From: GCA-002727735 sp036159515
GTDB lineage: Bacteria > Bacteroidota > Bacteroidia > Flavobacteriales_D > Parvicellaceae
NCBI GenBank assembly: GCA_036159515.1
Contig: JAYYEV010000003.1
Span: 1 to 23,895, forward strand
Direction of reading: 5' to 3'
DNA length: 23,895 nt
Below the pieces are notes generated by a model. The model searched no databases and was not told where the DNA came from. It worked only from the letters and a program-made list of their open reading frames with translations. Every line of letters starts with the position of its first letter. Position 1 is the stretch's first letter. Both the position numbers and the translations under genes were made by a program. Of the stretch, positions 8,446 to 16,426 are shown piece by piece.

Positions 8446-8922
8446 ATTGATTTCAGACTTGTAATTTAATGGGGTTATTGGAGAGTCTTTCTTAATGGAA
8501 AGTACAACAGATGTTTGCATTTGACCTATTTCTTCAATTTGGCCTAACTTTTCTTCTAGAACAATATCAAAAGAAGGAATATCCTTGGTAATGATGCGCA
8601 GTTGATAATCAAAGTTACCTGTTAGTTGAAGGCACTCTACAACCTCATCTATTTTATTTATACCATCCATAAAATTAAGTACTGCTGTACTTTTTTGGCG
8701 AATGAGGGAGAGTTGTACAAGAGCCATAAACCCCAAGCCTAGTTTTCCATTATTAACTTTGGCATGATAACTAGAGATTATACCCAATTTTTCTAATTTC
8801 TGAACTCTACCAAGCGTTGGTGCAGCAGACAGCCCCACTACCTTACTAAGCTCAATATTTGTAATTTTGCTGTTCTCTTGTAAAGCTCTTAAAATCTTTA
8901 AGTCTATAATATCTAATTTCAT
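8434..8922 (-). CDS. Lrp/AsnC-family transcriptional regulator
   Basis: A 162-residue DNA-binding regulator that in this family senses amino acids through a C-terminal RAM domain and assembles into dimers to octamers. The N-terminal winged helix-turn-helix (about 3-55) contains LDIIDLKILRALQENSKITN and the recognition part LSKVVGLSAAPTLGRVQKLE, with the usual GII at the end of the wing. The RAM domain (about 65-145) has the expected VVECLQLTGNFDYQLRI stretch. It lies 56 bases after the cyclase gene on the same strand; that gap has a one-mismatch -7 box (TATTTTTA), so it could have its own promoter as well as read-through. It converges on, and overlaps, the receptor gene. Confidence 0.94.
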   Translation of the reverse strand: MKLDIIDLKILRALQENSKITNIELSKVVGLSAAPTLGRVQKLEKLGIISSYHAKVNNGKLGLGFMALVQLSLIRQKSTAVLNFMDGINKIDEVVECLQLTGNFDYQLRIITKDIPSFDIVLEEKLGQIEEIGQMQTSVVLSIKKDSPITPLNYKSEINLID

Positions 8923-8978
8923 TTTCTTAAAATTTCGGAATAAAAATACGTTTAATGAGCGTTTTTTAAAATTTTATT

Positions 8979-9749
8979 TCAATAAAAAATTGAAAAAAGT
9001 ACAGGTCTCGAAGGGGAAGCATCATTTCTAAGGTTTGAAACGGACAAATTCAATAAATACATTCCATCTTTCAACTCATTTGGAATGCCTATAAATTCCG
9101 TAATAGTGGAATCTTGATCTAAAGTCGAAGGATAATTCCAGAAAGCGCGATGAGATAACAACATCCCATCGTCAAGTTCTTTATCCACGGATGGTTGATC
9201 AATTAAAAGATGTCGTATTCCTTTTTCTCTTATGTATGCCGCGGTTTTTGGATGTAGATATGGCCAATTCGTTCCATCATAACTCTTTGTTCTTAATTCA
9301 TCCAAATTATGCTGTGTTTTAATAATTATAGCTTCAGTGTTAGGGTTTATTTTGTTCTCTAATGCCGATTTCAAAATGCATAAATCTCCTTTTTGTATTG
9401 GTTTTTCAAAATTACCACCCATCAATGTTGGTTCTACAGAAATAAGCTGAGCAATAAAGTGAAATTGATTTAACACCCCATTTACTGGAACATCCTCTTT
9501 TGAAATATGACCAACTGATTCTGTATGCGTCATGTTTGCATGAGGGTTAATCTTCACTTCTTTAAAATTTACAGGACCTCCTTCTTTAACACTGCCAATA
9601 AAATTTTCACTTCTAATCACATTGGAGGTGATTGCAGTAGAATACCAAGCTTTAAAACCTGTTTTTTCTTTGGTTTCTAACGAAATGTCTATTGGTTTAG
9701 TTAAATCCGCTTTTGCTAATTTTTGGCCTAATTGAAATGTGATGATCAT
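8979..9749 (-). CDS. Cyclase-family (kynurenine formamidase-like) metal hydrolase
   Basis: A 256-residue protein of the cyclase family (Pfam Cyclase), whose characterised members include KynB-type formamidases. The metal motif normally written HxGTHxDxPxH is seen as HANMTHTESVGH (residues 70-81: His70, His75, Glu77, His81), so Asp is replaced by Glu and the Gly by Asn. A later conserved block, LLIDQPSVDKELDDG followed by SHRAFW, also fits. No signal peptide, so cytoplasmic. The ATG overlaps the hemW stop by one base (TAATG), showing translational coupling, and an Lrp-type regulator follows. The substrate is unknown; the divergent metal motif makes N-formylkynurenine only one possibility. Confidence 0.82.
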   Translation of the reverse strand: MIITFQLGQKLAKADLTKPIDISLETKEKTGFKAWYSTAITSNVIRSENFIGSVKEGGPVNFKEVKINPHANMTHTESVGHISKEDVPVNGVLNQFHFIAQLISVEPTLMGGNFEKPIQKGDLCILKSALENKINPNTEAIIIKTQHNLDELRTKSYDGTNWPYLHPKTAAYIREKGIRHLLIDQPSVDKELDDGMLLSHRAFWNYPSTLDQDSTITEFIGIPNELKDGMYLLNLSVSNLRNDASPSRPVLFSIFY

Positions 9750-10876
9750 TACTTTAAAATAAATAATTCTCTGGAAATAAATTCAGATAAGAGCCATTTT
9801 TCTTTATTCATAACTAAGTTTTTATTTTTTATTTTTATTAAGCCTTCATGTAAAAAACGGTCAATTTTGGCATTAAAATCATTCCTGTTTTTCTCATTCA
9901 AAAATTTTAATGCTTCAGATAACTTTACCCCCTCACTTGTCCTGAGTCCTAGCATGATAAGTTCGTTAAAATGGTCTATCTCTGATAATTCTTCTTTTTG
10001 TGGATGAAAAGTGTTAGATGATACTTGTTGTATATACTGGGCATTACTAGAAACGTTCCAAGATCTGTAAGGAAACTGATAGGAATGTGCTGAGGGTCCA
10101 AACCCAAGATAATTATTTTTTTTCCAGTAATTTTTATTGTGTTGTGAGGACTTCCCTTGCAAGGAAAAGTTTGAAATTTCATAGTGAATATATTGATTTG
10201 AATCCAAAAGTTGGGCTATAATTTTAAACTCTTCTTCGCTTCTAGTATCGCTAATTTCTCTTAGTTTTTTTTGCTTTTTGAGTTGCCCGAAATACGTTTT
10301 ATCTTCTATGGTAAAATGATAACATGAAATGTGAAATGGTTTAGTGGATAAAAGGTTAGATAACTCTTTTTTTATATCGCGGTTGGGATAACCAGGTATT
10401 CCATATATGAAATCAACGCTTACATTTTCAAAACCCATTTTCTTAGCTAAAAGAACAGACTGTAATGCCTTTTCCTTATTATGGCTACGATTCATCCAGT
10501 TAAGAATATGATCATTTAACGACTGGACTCCAATACTAAGCCTATTCACACCTAATTCACGGTATCCCCTTAACAACGTTTCTGTAACGTCTTCTGGATT
10601 GATTTCAACAGTAACTTCAGATAATTGTGATGGGTTGGTATATTTACTTATTTGGTCTATTATTTGCTTCATTTCAGAAATAGCTAAAACCGATGGAGTT
10701 CCTCCTCCAAAATAAAGGCTATTATAATTTCCTGAAAACTCTTTTTTTCTGATATTAATTTCTTTACAAATGGAATCTGTCATTCTTTTAATGTGAGTCA
10801 TATTGGTTGTGAAATGAAAATCACAATAATGGCAAGCTTTTTTACAGAACGGGATATGAATATATATTCCAGACAA
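9749..10876 (-). CDS. hemW: HemW-type radical SAM protein (haem chaperone)
   Basis: HemW is a radical SAM protein related to coproporphyrinogen dehydrogenase HemN that binds haem and is thought to deliver it to membrane proteins. Residue numbers here count from an upstream TTG at 10897. Seen: cluster motif CKKACHYCDF (Cys18, Cys22, Cys25) with Phe27 where HemN has a fourth Cys; GGGTPS (63-68); and the haem-linked HNKNYW motif (252-257) followed by GFGPSAHSY. These favour HemW over HemN. No ATG is available: TTG at 10876 gives MSGIYIHIPFC, the usual family beginning and 375 residues; TTGs at 10882 and 10897 are alternatives. First gene of a - strand run; its stop overlaps the cyclase ATG. Confidence 0.92.
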   Translation of the reverse strand: MSGIYIHIPFCKKACHYCDFHFTTNMTHIKRMTDSICKEINIRKKEFSGNYNSLYFGGGTPSVLAISEMKQIIDQISKYTNPSQLSEVTVEINPEDVTETLLRGYRELGVNRLSIGVQSLNDHILNWMNRSHNKEKALQSVLLAKKMGFENVSVDFIYGIPGYPNRDIKKELSNLLSTKPFHISCYHFTIEDKTYFGQLKKQKKLREISDTRSEEEFKIIAQLLDSNQYIHYEISNFSLQGKSSQHNKNYWKKNNYLGFGPSAHSYQFPYRSWNVSSNAQYIQQVSSNTFHPQKEELSEIDHFNELIMLGLRTSEGVKLSEALKFLNEKNRNDFNAKIDRFLHEGLIKIKNKNLVMNKEKWLLSEFISRELFILK

Positions 10877-10902
10877 ACTCAATAAATTTAATTGCAAATT
10901 AA

Positions 10903-10920
10903 TGTTGTAATTTTACAACA
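10903..10920. promoter_or_regulatory. Palindrome between hemW and the biotin carrier gene
   Basis: TGTTGTAA-TT-TTACAACA is a perfect inverted repeat with 8-base arms in the short divergent gap. It ends 11 bases before the biotin carrier ATG. On the + strand it contains TAATTTTA, one mismatch from the Bacteroidota -7 box TAnnTTTG. It could be an operator, a promoter element, or both; the binding protein is unknown. Confidence 0.5.
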
Positions 10921-10931
10921 AATTAAATGTA

Positions 10932-11417
10932 ATGATAAAAGCGATTTACAATAAGACAACCCATTTAGAATTATCCCAAGATTCCATTTCAAATATGGAA
11001 ATTGAAAAAATCGACATGGAGCATAATAGTGTTAATTTGAAAATTGGCAATAACAAATACCACTGTAAGTTATTGAAAAAATATCCTGAAGAAAACACCT
11101 ATTTTGTAAAAGTTAACGGAAAGCTTATTGAATTAGAAAAGAAACACCACTATAGCGATGCGATTTCAAAAATCAGTAAGTACACCAACAATGATCAAAA
11201 AATCAATAAGCTAGTATCCCCTATGCCTGGTCTCATTTTAGAAATTCAAACAAAAATGGGTCAAAAAGTAAAAAAAGATGAGCCATTAATCATTTTAGAA
11301 GCCATGAAAATGGAAAATGTACTTTGTTCGCCTGTTGATGGTGTCATCAAAGAAATTTTGGTTAACACTAAACAAACTGTGGAGAAAAACACTGTACTTA
11401 TTAAATTTGATATATGA
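10932..11417 (+). CDS. Biotin carboxyl carrier protein of an acyl-CoA carboxylase
   Basis: A 161-residue biotin carrier that shuttles carboxyl groups between a biotin carboxylase and a carboxyltransferase. The C-terminal biotinyl domain (about 92-160) has LVSPMPGLILEI and the EAMKMEN site, where Lys126 is the biotinylated residue, plus a closing VEKNTVLIKFDI. The N-terminal 90 residues are a poorly conserved lysine-rich beta region, as in the stand-alone carriers of Bacteroidota acetyl/propionyl-CoA carboxylases; it is not the AccB type with a Pro/Ala linker. The carboxylase and transferase subunits are not in the window. The stop overlaps the next gene as ATGA. The ATG at 10932 follows an A/T-rich leader. 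Confidence 0.9.
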   Translation: MIKAIYNKTTHLELSQDSISNMEIEKIDMEHNSVNLKIGNNKYHCKLLKKYPEENTYFVKVNGKLIELEKKHHYSDAISKISKYTNNDQKINKLVSPMPGLILEIQTKMGQKVKKDEPLIILEAMKMENVLCSPVDGVIKEILVNTKQTVEKNTVLIKFDI

Positions 11418-12052
11418 ATAAAGTACTATCTATCTTCTTGATGTTATATTTAAGTTACTCTTGCTCCTCTGAGCCAGAAACCCCTAGTAATTCTAATCCT
11501 ACTGTAACTAAAGAAGTTATAAAAGAAGACATTCATGATTACACCTTAGGTGAGGTAATGGTAAAATGGACTGCCTTTAAACATGCAAGTAAGGCCCAAG
11601 TTGGGGGTAAATTCAATAGTGATTCCATTGAAACATCTGGATTTAACGGAGGAACAAATTTAATTGATGCTATAGTCGGTACTTCGTTTAAAATTCCAAC
11701 ATCAACAACCAGCACAGGAGATAAAACCAGAGACTACAAAATAGTCACCTCATTTTTCAACACCATGGCTAATACAAAATACATCACTGGAACGATTTCT
11801 AATATGGATAAAAATGGCACTGGTAACGTTTTGTTAAAAATGAATGAACTTGAAATTGAAAAGAATTTCAACTGGGAGCTAGATAAAAATAACTTTGAAT
11901 TTTATCTCAAGACCTCCATTAATGTGTTTGACTGGGGTGCCCAAGCCGCTTTAGATGCTCTTAATGAGGTTTGTTTGGAACAACATACTGGTCCTGATGG
12001 TATAAATAAACTTTGGCCTGACGTGGATATTACTGTTATTGCAGCCCTGTAA
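11414..12052 (+). CDS. YceI-like lipoprotein
   Basis: A 212-residue predicted lipoprotein. The N-terminus (MNKVLSIFLMLYLSYSC) is a short hydrophobic segment ending at Cys17, an imperfect lipobox, followed by a Ser/Pro/Asn-rich linker. The body (about 40-212) resembles the YceI family of lipocalin-like beta-barrels that bind isoprenoid-type lipids: VKWTAFKHASKAQVGGKF, SGFNGGTNLIDAIVGTSF, the YITGTISNM strand, a conserved FDWGAQAALDALNEVC and a closing DVDITVIAAL. The ATG overlaps the biotin carrier stop by 4 bases. The 3' end overlaps riboflavin synthase, which runs the other way, by 17 bases. Ligand and role unknown. Confidence 0.8.
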   Translation: MNKVLSIFLMLYLSYSCSSEPETPSNSNPTVTKEVIKEDIHDYTLGEVMVKWTAFKHASKAQVGGKFNSDSIETSGFNGGTNLIDAIVGTSFKIPTSTTSTGDKTRDYKIVTSFFNTMANTKYITGTISNMDKNGTGNVLLKMNELEIEKNFNWELDKNNFEFYLKTSINVFDWGAQAALDALNEVCLEQHTGPDGINKLWPDVDITVIAAL

Positions 12053-12635
12053 AGTTTTTTGAGTTTTTCAAAAAATATCTCCCTAATATATCGAATTCAA
12101 TATTAACTAAATCCCCAACTTCAATCTGTTTAAAATTGGTATGCTCGTACGTATAGGGTATTATAGCTACCTCTATTTCCTGATTAATCGTTTTGGTTAC
12201 TGTTAGGCTTACCCCATTGATACAAATTGAGCCTTTATAAACCACAAGTTTTTCAACCTCCTTACTGCCTTCAAAAAGGTATCTCCAACTGCCATTTTCT
12301 TCCGTAATCTTAATACACTTTGCCACAGAATCAACATGCCCCTGCACCATATGTCCGTCTAATCTATCACCTACCTTAAGGCATCTTTCTAAATTGACCA
12401 AATCACCCTTTTTTAAGGTTTTCAAATTGGTAATACCTAGAGTCTCAGAAATTGCCGTTACTTTATGCCAATCTGCTTGCTGTTCAACTACCGTTAGGCA
12501 TACTCCATTGTGAGAAATACTTTGGTCAATCTTTAATTCGCAGGAAATGACTGATTTTATCAAAAAATGAACATTTTGATTTTCATTTATTACATCAATT
12601 ACCTCTCCAATTTCTTCAACTATACCTGTAAACAT
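12036..12635 (-). CDS. ribE: Riboflavin synthase, alpha chain
   Basis: Riboflavin synthase converts two 6,7-dimethyl-8-ribityllumazine molecules into riboflavin and a pyrimidine. The 199-residue protein has the invariant start MFTGIVEEIGEV and two lumazine-binding repeats (about 1-97 and 98-190). The repeats are marked by SHNGVCLTV and SINGVSLTV, with GDLVNLERCLKVGDRLDGHMVQGHVD between. This is the trimeric alpha type. The ATG overlaps the stop of the upstream surface-protein gene by one base (TAATG), so it appears co-transcribed with a secreted protein; no other rib genes and no FMN riboswitch-like structure are present nearby. It converges on, and overlaps, the YceI-like gene. Confidence 0.97.
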   Translation of the reverse strand: MFTGIVEEIGEVIDVINENQNVHFLIKSVISCELKIDQSISHNGVCLTVVEQQADWHKVTAISETLGITNLKTLKKGDLVNLERCLKVGDRLDGHMVQGHVDSVAKCIKITEENGSWRYLFEGSKEVEKLVVYKGSICINGVSLTVTKTINQEIEVAIIPYTYEHTNFKQIEVGDLVNIEFDILGRYFLKNSKNFTGLQ

Positions 12636-15331
12636 TAATCTTGATTGTTAAAGTCTCTTATTAAATGAGTAAAACCATTTACGTTTTGGTTAACTAGTCC
12701 TTGTAATCTCAGGGTTTCTACTATACAAGTGTAGTAATAAATTCCCGATGGCAAAGGAAGCTGACTTTCATAATGAATTCCTACCCATGTGAAAAAAGGT
12801 GAAGTTGCCTTAAAAATAGGATCCCCCCACCTATTAAAAAGATTTAAGTCGATTCCGCTTACATATCTAATGGGTAATATTGCTTGAAAGGAATCATTAT
12901 TTCCATCACGATTGGGAGTAAATATATTAGGCAATTCAAAAAGAGGACAATTGTCAAAACAAATGGTGTCGCTAGGGGCGCTTTCATTATTGTAAGGAAC
13001 AGAGTCCATAGCTGTAATATAATAACAGCCTGCCACTGAAACTTGACCCTTATAAGTGTAATAATGCTGATAAGAAGTATCAAAAATGGAATTGAAAGTA
13101 TATATCTGTCTAAAGGAACTATCCAAAAAAGGTTGAAAATACAATTGATAAGAAACTGCGTCATCTGATCCATAATTATTTGGATTGGTCCAGCTAAAGG
13201 AGTTGAAGCCAAGTTCACAATTTTCTAGGCTTTGATATACTAATCTACCATCGATATTGATGATATTATTGCTATCAGAGTTCGTTGTTATTTCTGGTGG
13301 GGGTGGAGGGGTAAAATCAAAAGGAATATCACATACCCTCTGAGAAAAATTAATTATTGGGCTATTTAATGAAGCATAGGACGGTACACCTACACTTTGA
13401 ATAAAATAACAATACTCTTTCTGGTTGATAAGACCAGAATCCAAATAGTAGTTAACAGATGTAGAGTCTATTAAAATGTAAAATCCTCTCAAGCTATCAG
13501 ATCTATAGATATAATACTGATTGTTATTCCATGGCGTGTCAAAATTCCAAAAAAGTTCTATTTGATTATCATTAGGAACTGTGTAAAGGTGTACGCTACT
13601 AGCTAGTTCAGATTCCCCAAGTAAAGTGTCTATCCCATTTGCATTGTAGTAAATTCCAACGGAATAAAATCTATTTGTGTCAGTTGTGTTTGTAGTGAAA
13701 TTAAAAGAAGTATCTAAATTTTGTAATGAAAAAGAGGGAGCTCCTTGATAAATAACCTGACCTAAGTCATTTCTTACCCTGTAGTGATAGGGAGGAAGAT
13801 AAACGTTTGTGTCCAAGTCAAATGGATGATACCAAACTAAAGAATCAATACCATCCGAAACGCCTGTTTTCACTACAGATACATTATTTAAGATCGGTAT
13901 TTCATTTTTAATGACTACACACACCGTGTCTGTAGGACAGCTTTCGACTTGATCATAATCGTACATAGCTGTGACTACGTAGCAATACTTTTCATCAATG
14001 TTTAAATTGTTATTGTCTGTATACACAGTGTCATTAAGGTTAGAAGTTTGGTGAATCAACGTCATGCCTAAATTACTAGCAATGCCAGGGTTATCACAAC
14101 AATTTGAAGTTGGGTTTAGGGTACCTGTTTTACGGTATACACTATATCCTGTTGCATTATTACAAATAGGCTTACTCCACGTTAAACTCACCGCATTACC
14201 AATAGCGCTTATGGTTAGTCCTTCCAATTCTGGAGGTCTAACTTTAATGTTGAATGATTCGAAATCTGATAATGTTGGATTTCCATTATCTGTTAATTGA
14301 ATATTTACCAAATACGGTGCCTGGCGTATGTGACTACAGGTAGTTCTCCAGTTTAACACTCCATTTGCATACCCATTTCCGTTTACAAAAGCAAAAGTAG
14401 CTGGGTTGGTAGGTAAATTGAATGGAAGACCGCTTGATGAAATAGACAAAAAATCTTGATTTGGATCGGATCCATTAATCACAAAATTTAATGTGTCATC
14501 TACATTAACACATTGATCGGGTATGGCTACAATTGAGGGTGGATTATTTGGACATTGAGAAGTAACCGTTAACTGAACGTCTCGAATGACATAACCAATT
14601 TCAAATCCATTTCTCCATTCTGTAATTTTTATAGTGAAATTGTATTCCCCTTGCATTTGTGGGTTAGACCAAAAAACGGTTCCAGTTAGTGGATCTATTC
14701 CAAAAGAAGAACCCGCATTTTGTGGAACTAAATTAGGTAACGTATACACTGTGTTTGCTAATGACATAGCACCCTGACCTAGAGGGTAAACTAAAGCATA
14801 AGATAATGAGTCTCCATCTGGGTCATAGCCCATGGGGTTGTAAACATAAGGCTTATTTACGCATGCTATTTCTGGGCATGGGCATTCATCAAATTGAATT
14901 GAACTATTGGGTCCTAAAAAAGCAGAAATATTAATGACACTTTTCAATGCAAACACAATTTGATCACTTGAATTAATATTTATTATACCCGCATTACGAT
15001 TTGGGTCCTCTACTGTTAATGTATGAAGCCCTGGTGAGGCAAAAGTGTGTGTTCCGGTGTATTCATTTTCTTTGTACTGACCAACCAGTAGCTGTGAAGT
15101 CCGCTGAAACGTATCTGAAACAGCATAAGAGGTTCCTAAATCAAAATCTATTATTAATTCTTCTCTATCTGGATTTTGATTTCCTCCGATTCCTGGGTCA
15201 GTGCATGTTTTAATGGTTATAGAGTACGTTAAGCCCCCTATATGTTCGTAAGTTATTTCTCCTCCTCTATTGTGCGAAGCATGCAAAAGCAGTGGGAATA
15301 GTAAATTAACGAGAAATAATCTTTTCAACAT
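12635..15331 (-). CDS. T9SS type B surface protein with Ig/fibronectin-like domains
   Basis: An 898-residue secreted protein. A signal peptide (1-18) precedes an N-terminal region starting HNRGGEITYEHIGGLTYSIT, a Bacteroidota surface-protein opening, then Cys-rich stretches (CPCPEIACVNKPYVYNP) and a GYDPDGDSLSYALVYP segment like cadherin-type repeats. Fibronectin-like segments follow (for example LEGLTISAIGNAVSLTWSKP; LYTVPNDNQIELFWNF). The C-terminus (801-898) is a gliding motility-associated/type B sorting domain: PNIFTPNRDGNNDSF, LFNRWGDPIF, LPSGIYYY. That predicts outer-membrane crossing by the type IX system. A perfect -7 box and a palindrome lie just upstream. The stop is coupled to ribE. 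Binding partner unknown. Confidence 0.92.
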   Translation of the reverse strand: MLKRLFLVNLLFPLLLHASHNRGGEITYEHIGGLTYSITIKTCTDPGIGGNQNPDREELIIDFDLGTSYAVSDTFQRTSQLLVGQYKENEYTGTHTFASPGLHTLTVEDPNRNAGIININSSDQIVFALKSVINISAFLGPNSSIQFDECPCPEIACVNKPYVYNPMGYDPDGDSLSYALVYPLGQGAMSLANTVYTLPNLVPQNAGSSFGIDPLTGTVFWSNPQMQGEYNFTIKITEWRNGFEIGYVIRDVQLTVTSQCPNNPPSIVAIPDQCVNVDDTLNFVINGSDPNQDFLSISSSGLPFNLPTNPATFAFVNGNGYANGVLNWRTTCSHIRQAPYLVNIQLTDNGNPTLSDFESFNIKVRPPELEGLTISAIGNAVSLTWSKPICNNATGYSVYRKTGTLNPTSNCCDNPGIASNLGMTLIHQTSNLNDTVYTDNNNLNIDEKYCYVVTAMYDYDQVESCPTDTVCVVIKNEIPILNNVSVVKTGVSDGIDSLVWYHPFDLDTNVYLPPYHYRVRNDLGQVIYQGAPSFSLQNLDTSFNFTTNTTDTNRFYSVGIYYNANGIDTLLGESELASSVHLYTVPNDNQIELFWNFDTPWNNNQYYIYRSDSLRGFYILIDSTSVNYYLDSGLINQKEYCYFIQSVGVPSYASLNSPIINFSQRVCDIPFDFTPPPPPEITTNSDSNNIINIDGRLVYQSLENCELGFNSFSWTNPNNYGSDDAVSYQLYFQPFLDSSFRQIYTFNSIFDTSYQHYYTYKGQVSVAGCYYITAMDSVPYNNESAPSDTICFDNCPLFELPNIFTPNRDGNNDSFQAILPIRYVSGIDLNLFNRWGDPIFKATSPFFTWVGIHYESQLPLPSGIYYYTCIVETLRLQGLVNQNVNGFTHLIRDFNNQD

Positions 15332-15338
15332 ATTATTA

Positions 15339-15346
15339 CAAAAATA
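15339..15346 (-). promoter_or_regulatory. -7 box for the T9SS surface-protein gene
   Basis: On the - strand TATTTTTG matches the Bacteroidota -7 consensus TAnnTTTG exactly. Its 3' end is 7 bases before the ATG at 15331, implying a very short or absent leader. No clear -33 TTG was found at the expected spacing. It overlaps the palindrome at 15343-15360. Confidence 0.5.
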
Positions 15347-15360
15347 CTGAAATCAGTATT
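15343..15360. promoter_or_regulatory. Palindrome overlapping the T9SS gene -7 box
   Basis: AATACTGA-AA-TCAGTATT is a perfect inverted repeat with 8-base arms. It overlaps the -7 box by four bases, so a dimeric protein bound here would be placed to block transcription of the surface-protein gene. In RNA from the other strand it would be a small AT-rich hairpin. Confidence 0.5.
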
Positions 15361-15401
15361 AAAGAACGATTATGTGTAGTTCATTATTTCTGTTCATGCA
15401 A

Positions 15402-15409
15402 TATATTTG
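15402..15409 (+). promoter_or_regulatory. -7 box of pdxA
   Basis: TATATTTG matches TAnnTTTG exactly and lies 15 bases before the pdxA ATG at 15425, suggesting a transcription start near 15416. A recognisable -33 TTG is lacking at the right distance. The placement also argues that the in-frame TTG at 15407 is promoter, not start codon. Confidence 0.6.
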
Positions 15410-15424
15410 TCCATTATTGAAATT

Positions 15425-16417
15425 ATGAGTAATACTAAAAAAATTGGAGTCACAATAGGAGACCCAAATGGTATAGGGCCTGAGATTATATTAAAAAATT
15501 TTAAAGATAAAAGGTTACTTGAGGAAGTAACTCCTATTGTTTTTTCTACCAAGAATATTCTAAATCAGTATGTTGAATTGTTTGATTACCCTATTTCAAT
15601 CCATGAAATAAACAGTTTAACACAATGTAAAGAAGGTCATGTAAATGCCTTTACTATTCCTAAAGATTATCAAATTCAACCTGGTACATGTTGTGAAAAA
15701 GCGGGAGAGATCTCATTCGTGTCATTAAAAATAGCGTCTAGCCAGATGATGAATGGACAATTAGATGCTTTAGTTACTGCGCCCATCAATAAAAGTAATA
15801 TCCAAAATGATGAATTTCAATTCAGAGGACATACTGAGTACTTTACAAGTCTTTCCAATACTGATTTATCGTTGATGCTGATGATTTATCAAAATTTACG
15901 AGTTGCTCTAGTCACAAATCACTTACCATTAGCAGCTATTTCGTCTTCATTAACTAAAGAACTTATTTGTAAAAAAGGAGAATTATTAAATCAAACATTA
16001 ATAAAAGACTTTGGGATTATTAAGCCAAAAATAGCCGTGCTGGGTTTAAATCCTCACAGTGGTGATAAAGGATTAATAGGGAATGAAGAAGAAGAAATTA
16101 TCAATCCATCTATCAGAGAACTAAAAAAAAATGGGGTGCTAGCATTTGGCCCTTTCCCAACTGACGGTTTTTTTGCTAATAACGGATATTCAAGATTTGA
16201 TGCCGTATTAGCGATGTATCACGATCAAGGTTTAACTCCTTTTAAAATTTTGAGTCAAAATCATGGTGTAAATTTTACTGCTGGACTACCAATTGTTAGA
16301 ACTTCACCAGACCACGGTACAGCGTATGATATCGCGGGTAAAGGAGTAGCAGATGAAACTTCTTTTAGAAATGCTATTTACTCCGCCATTGATATAAGTA
16401 GAAAAAGGATAAAATAA
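15425..16417 (+). CDS. pdxA: 4-hydroxythreonine-4-phosphate dehydrogenase
   Basis: PdxA oxidises 4-phosphooxy-L-threonine in the DXP-dependent pathway to pyridoxal 5'-phosphate; its product is then condensed by PdxJ, not seen here. From the ATG at 15425 the protein has 330 residues, close to the E. coli enzyme. It starts IGVTIGDPNGIGPEI and has GHTEYF (His136), VTNHLPL (His166), NPHSGD (His211), MYHDQGLTPFK (His266) and GLPIVRTSPDHGTAYDIAGKG. His166, His211 and His266 fall on the metal-ligand numbers known for the E. coli protein, which supports this start over a TTG 18 bases upstream. It faces the T9SS gene divergently and converges on the Ig-repeat gene, 9 bases away. Confidence 0.97.
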   Translation: MSNTKKIGVTIGDPNGIGPEIILKNFKDKRLLEEVTPIVFSTKNILNQYVELFDYPISIHEINSLTQCKEGHVNAFTIPKDYQIQPGTCCEKAGEISFVSLKIASSQMMNGQLDALVTAPINKSNIQNDEFQFRGHTEYFTSLSNTDLSLMLMIYQNLRVALVTNHLPLAAISSSLTKELICKKGELLNQTLIKDFGIIKPKIAVLGLNPHSGDKGLIGNEEEEIINPSIRELKKNGVLAFGPFPTDGFFANNGYSRFDAVLAMYHDQGLTPFKILSQNHGVNFTAGLPIVRTSPDHGTAYDIAGKGVADETSFRNAIYSAIDISRKRIK

Positions 16418-16426
16418 TCCTTAAAA

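Noticed and set aside
9749..10876. HemN (oxygen-independent coproporphyrinogen oxidase)
   Set aside because: The fourth Cys of the HemN cluster motif is Phe, and the HNxxYW motif of HemW is present.
12055..12075. Hairpin TTTTTTGA / TCAAAAAA between the YceI-like gene and ribE as a bidirectional terminator
   Set aside because: The stem is almost entirely A/T and lies within the ribE coding end; too weak to claim.
14064..14300. Open frame on the + strand inside the T9SS surface-protein gene
   Set aside because: No start context, domain or signal; it is antisense to a well-supported gene, like several other short frames in this window.
15407..15424. TTG at 15407 as the pdxA start
   Set aside because: It lies inside an exact -7 box, and the ATG at 15425 gives the family N-terminus and metal-ligand numbering equal to E. 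coli PdxA.
16418..16426. Terminator between convergent pdxA and the Ig-repeat gene
   Set aside because: The 9-base gap and flanks show only an imperfect AT-rich inverted repeat (gataaaataat... attatc) without a usable stem.
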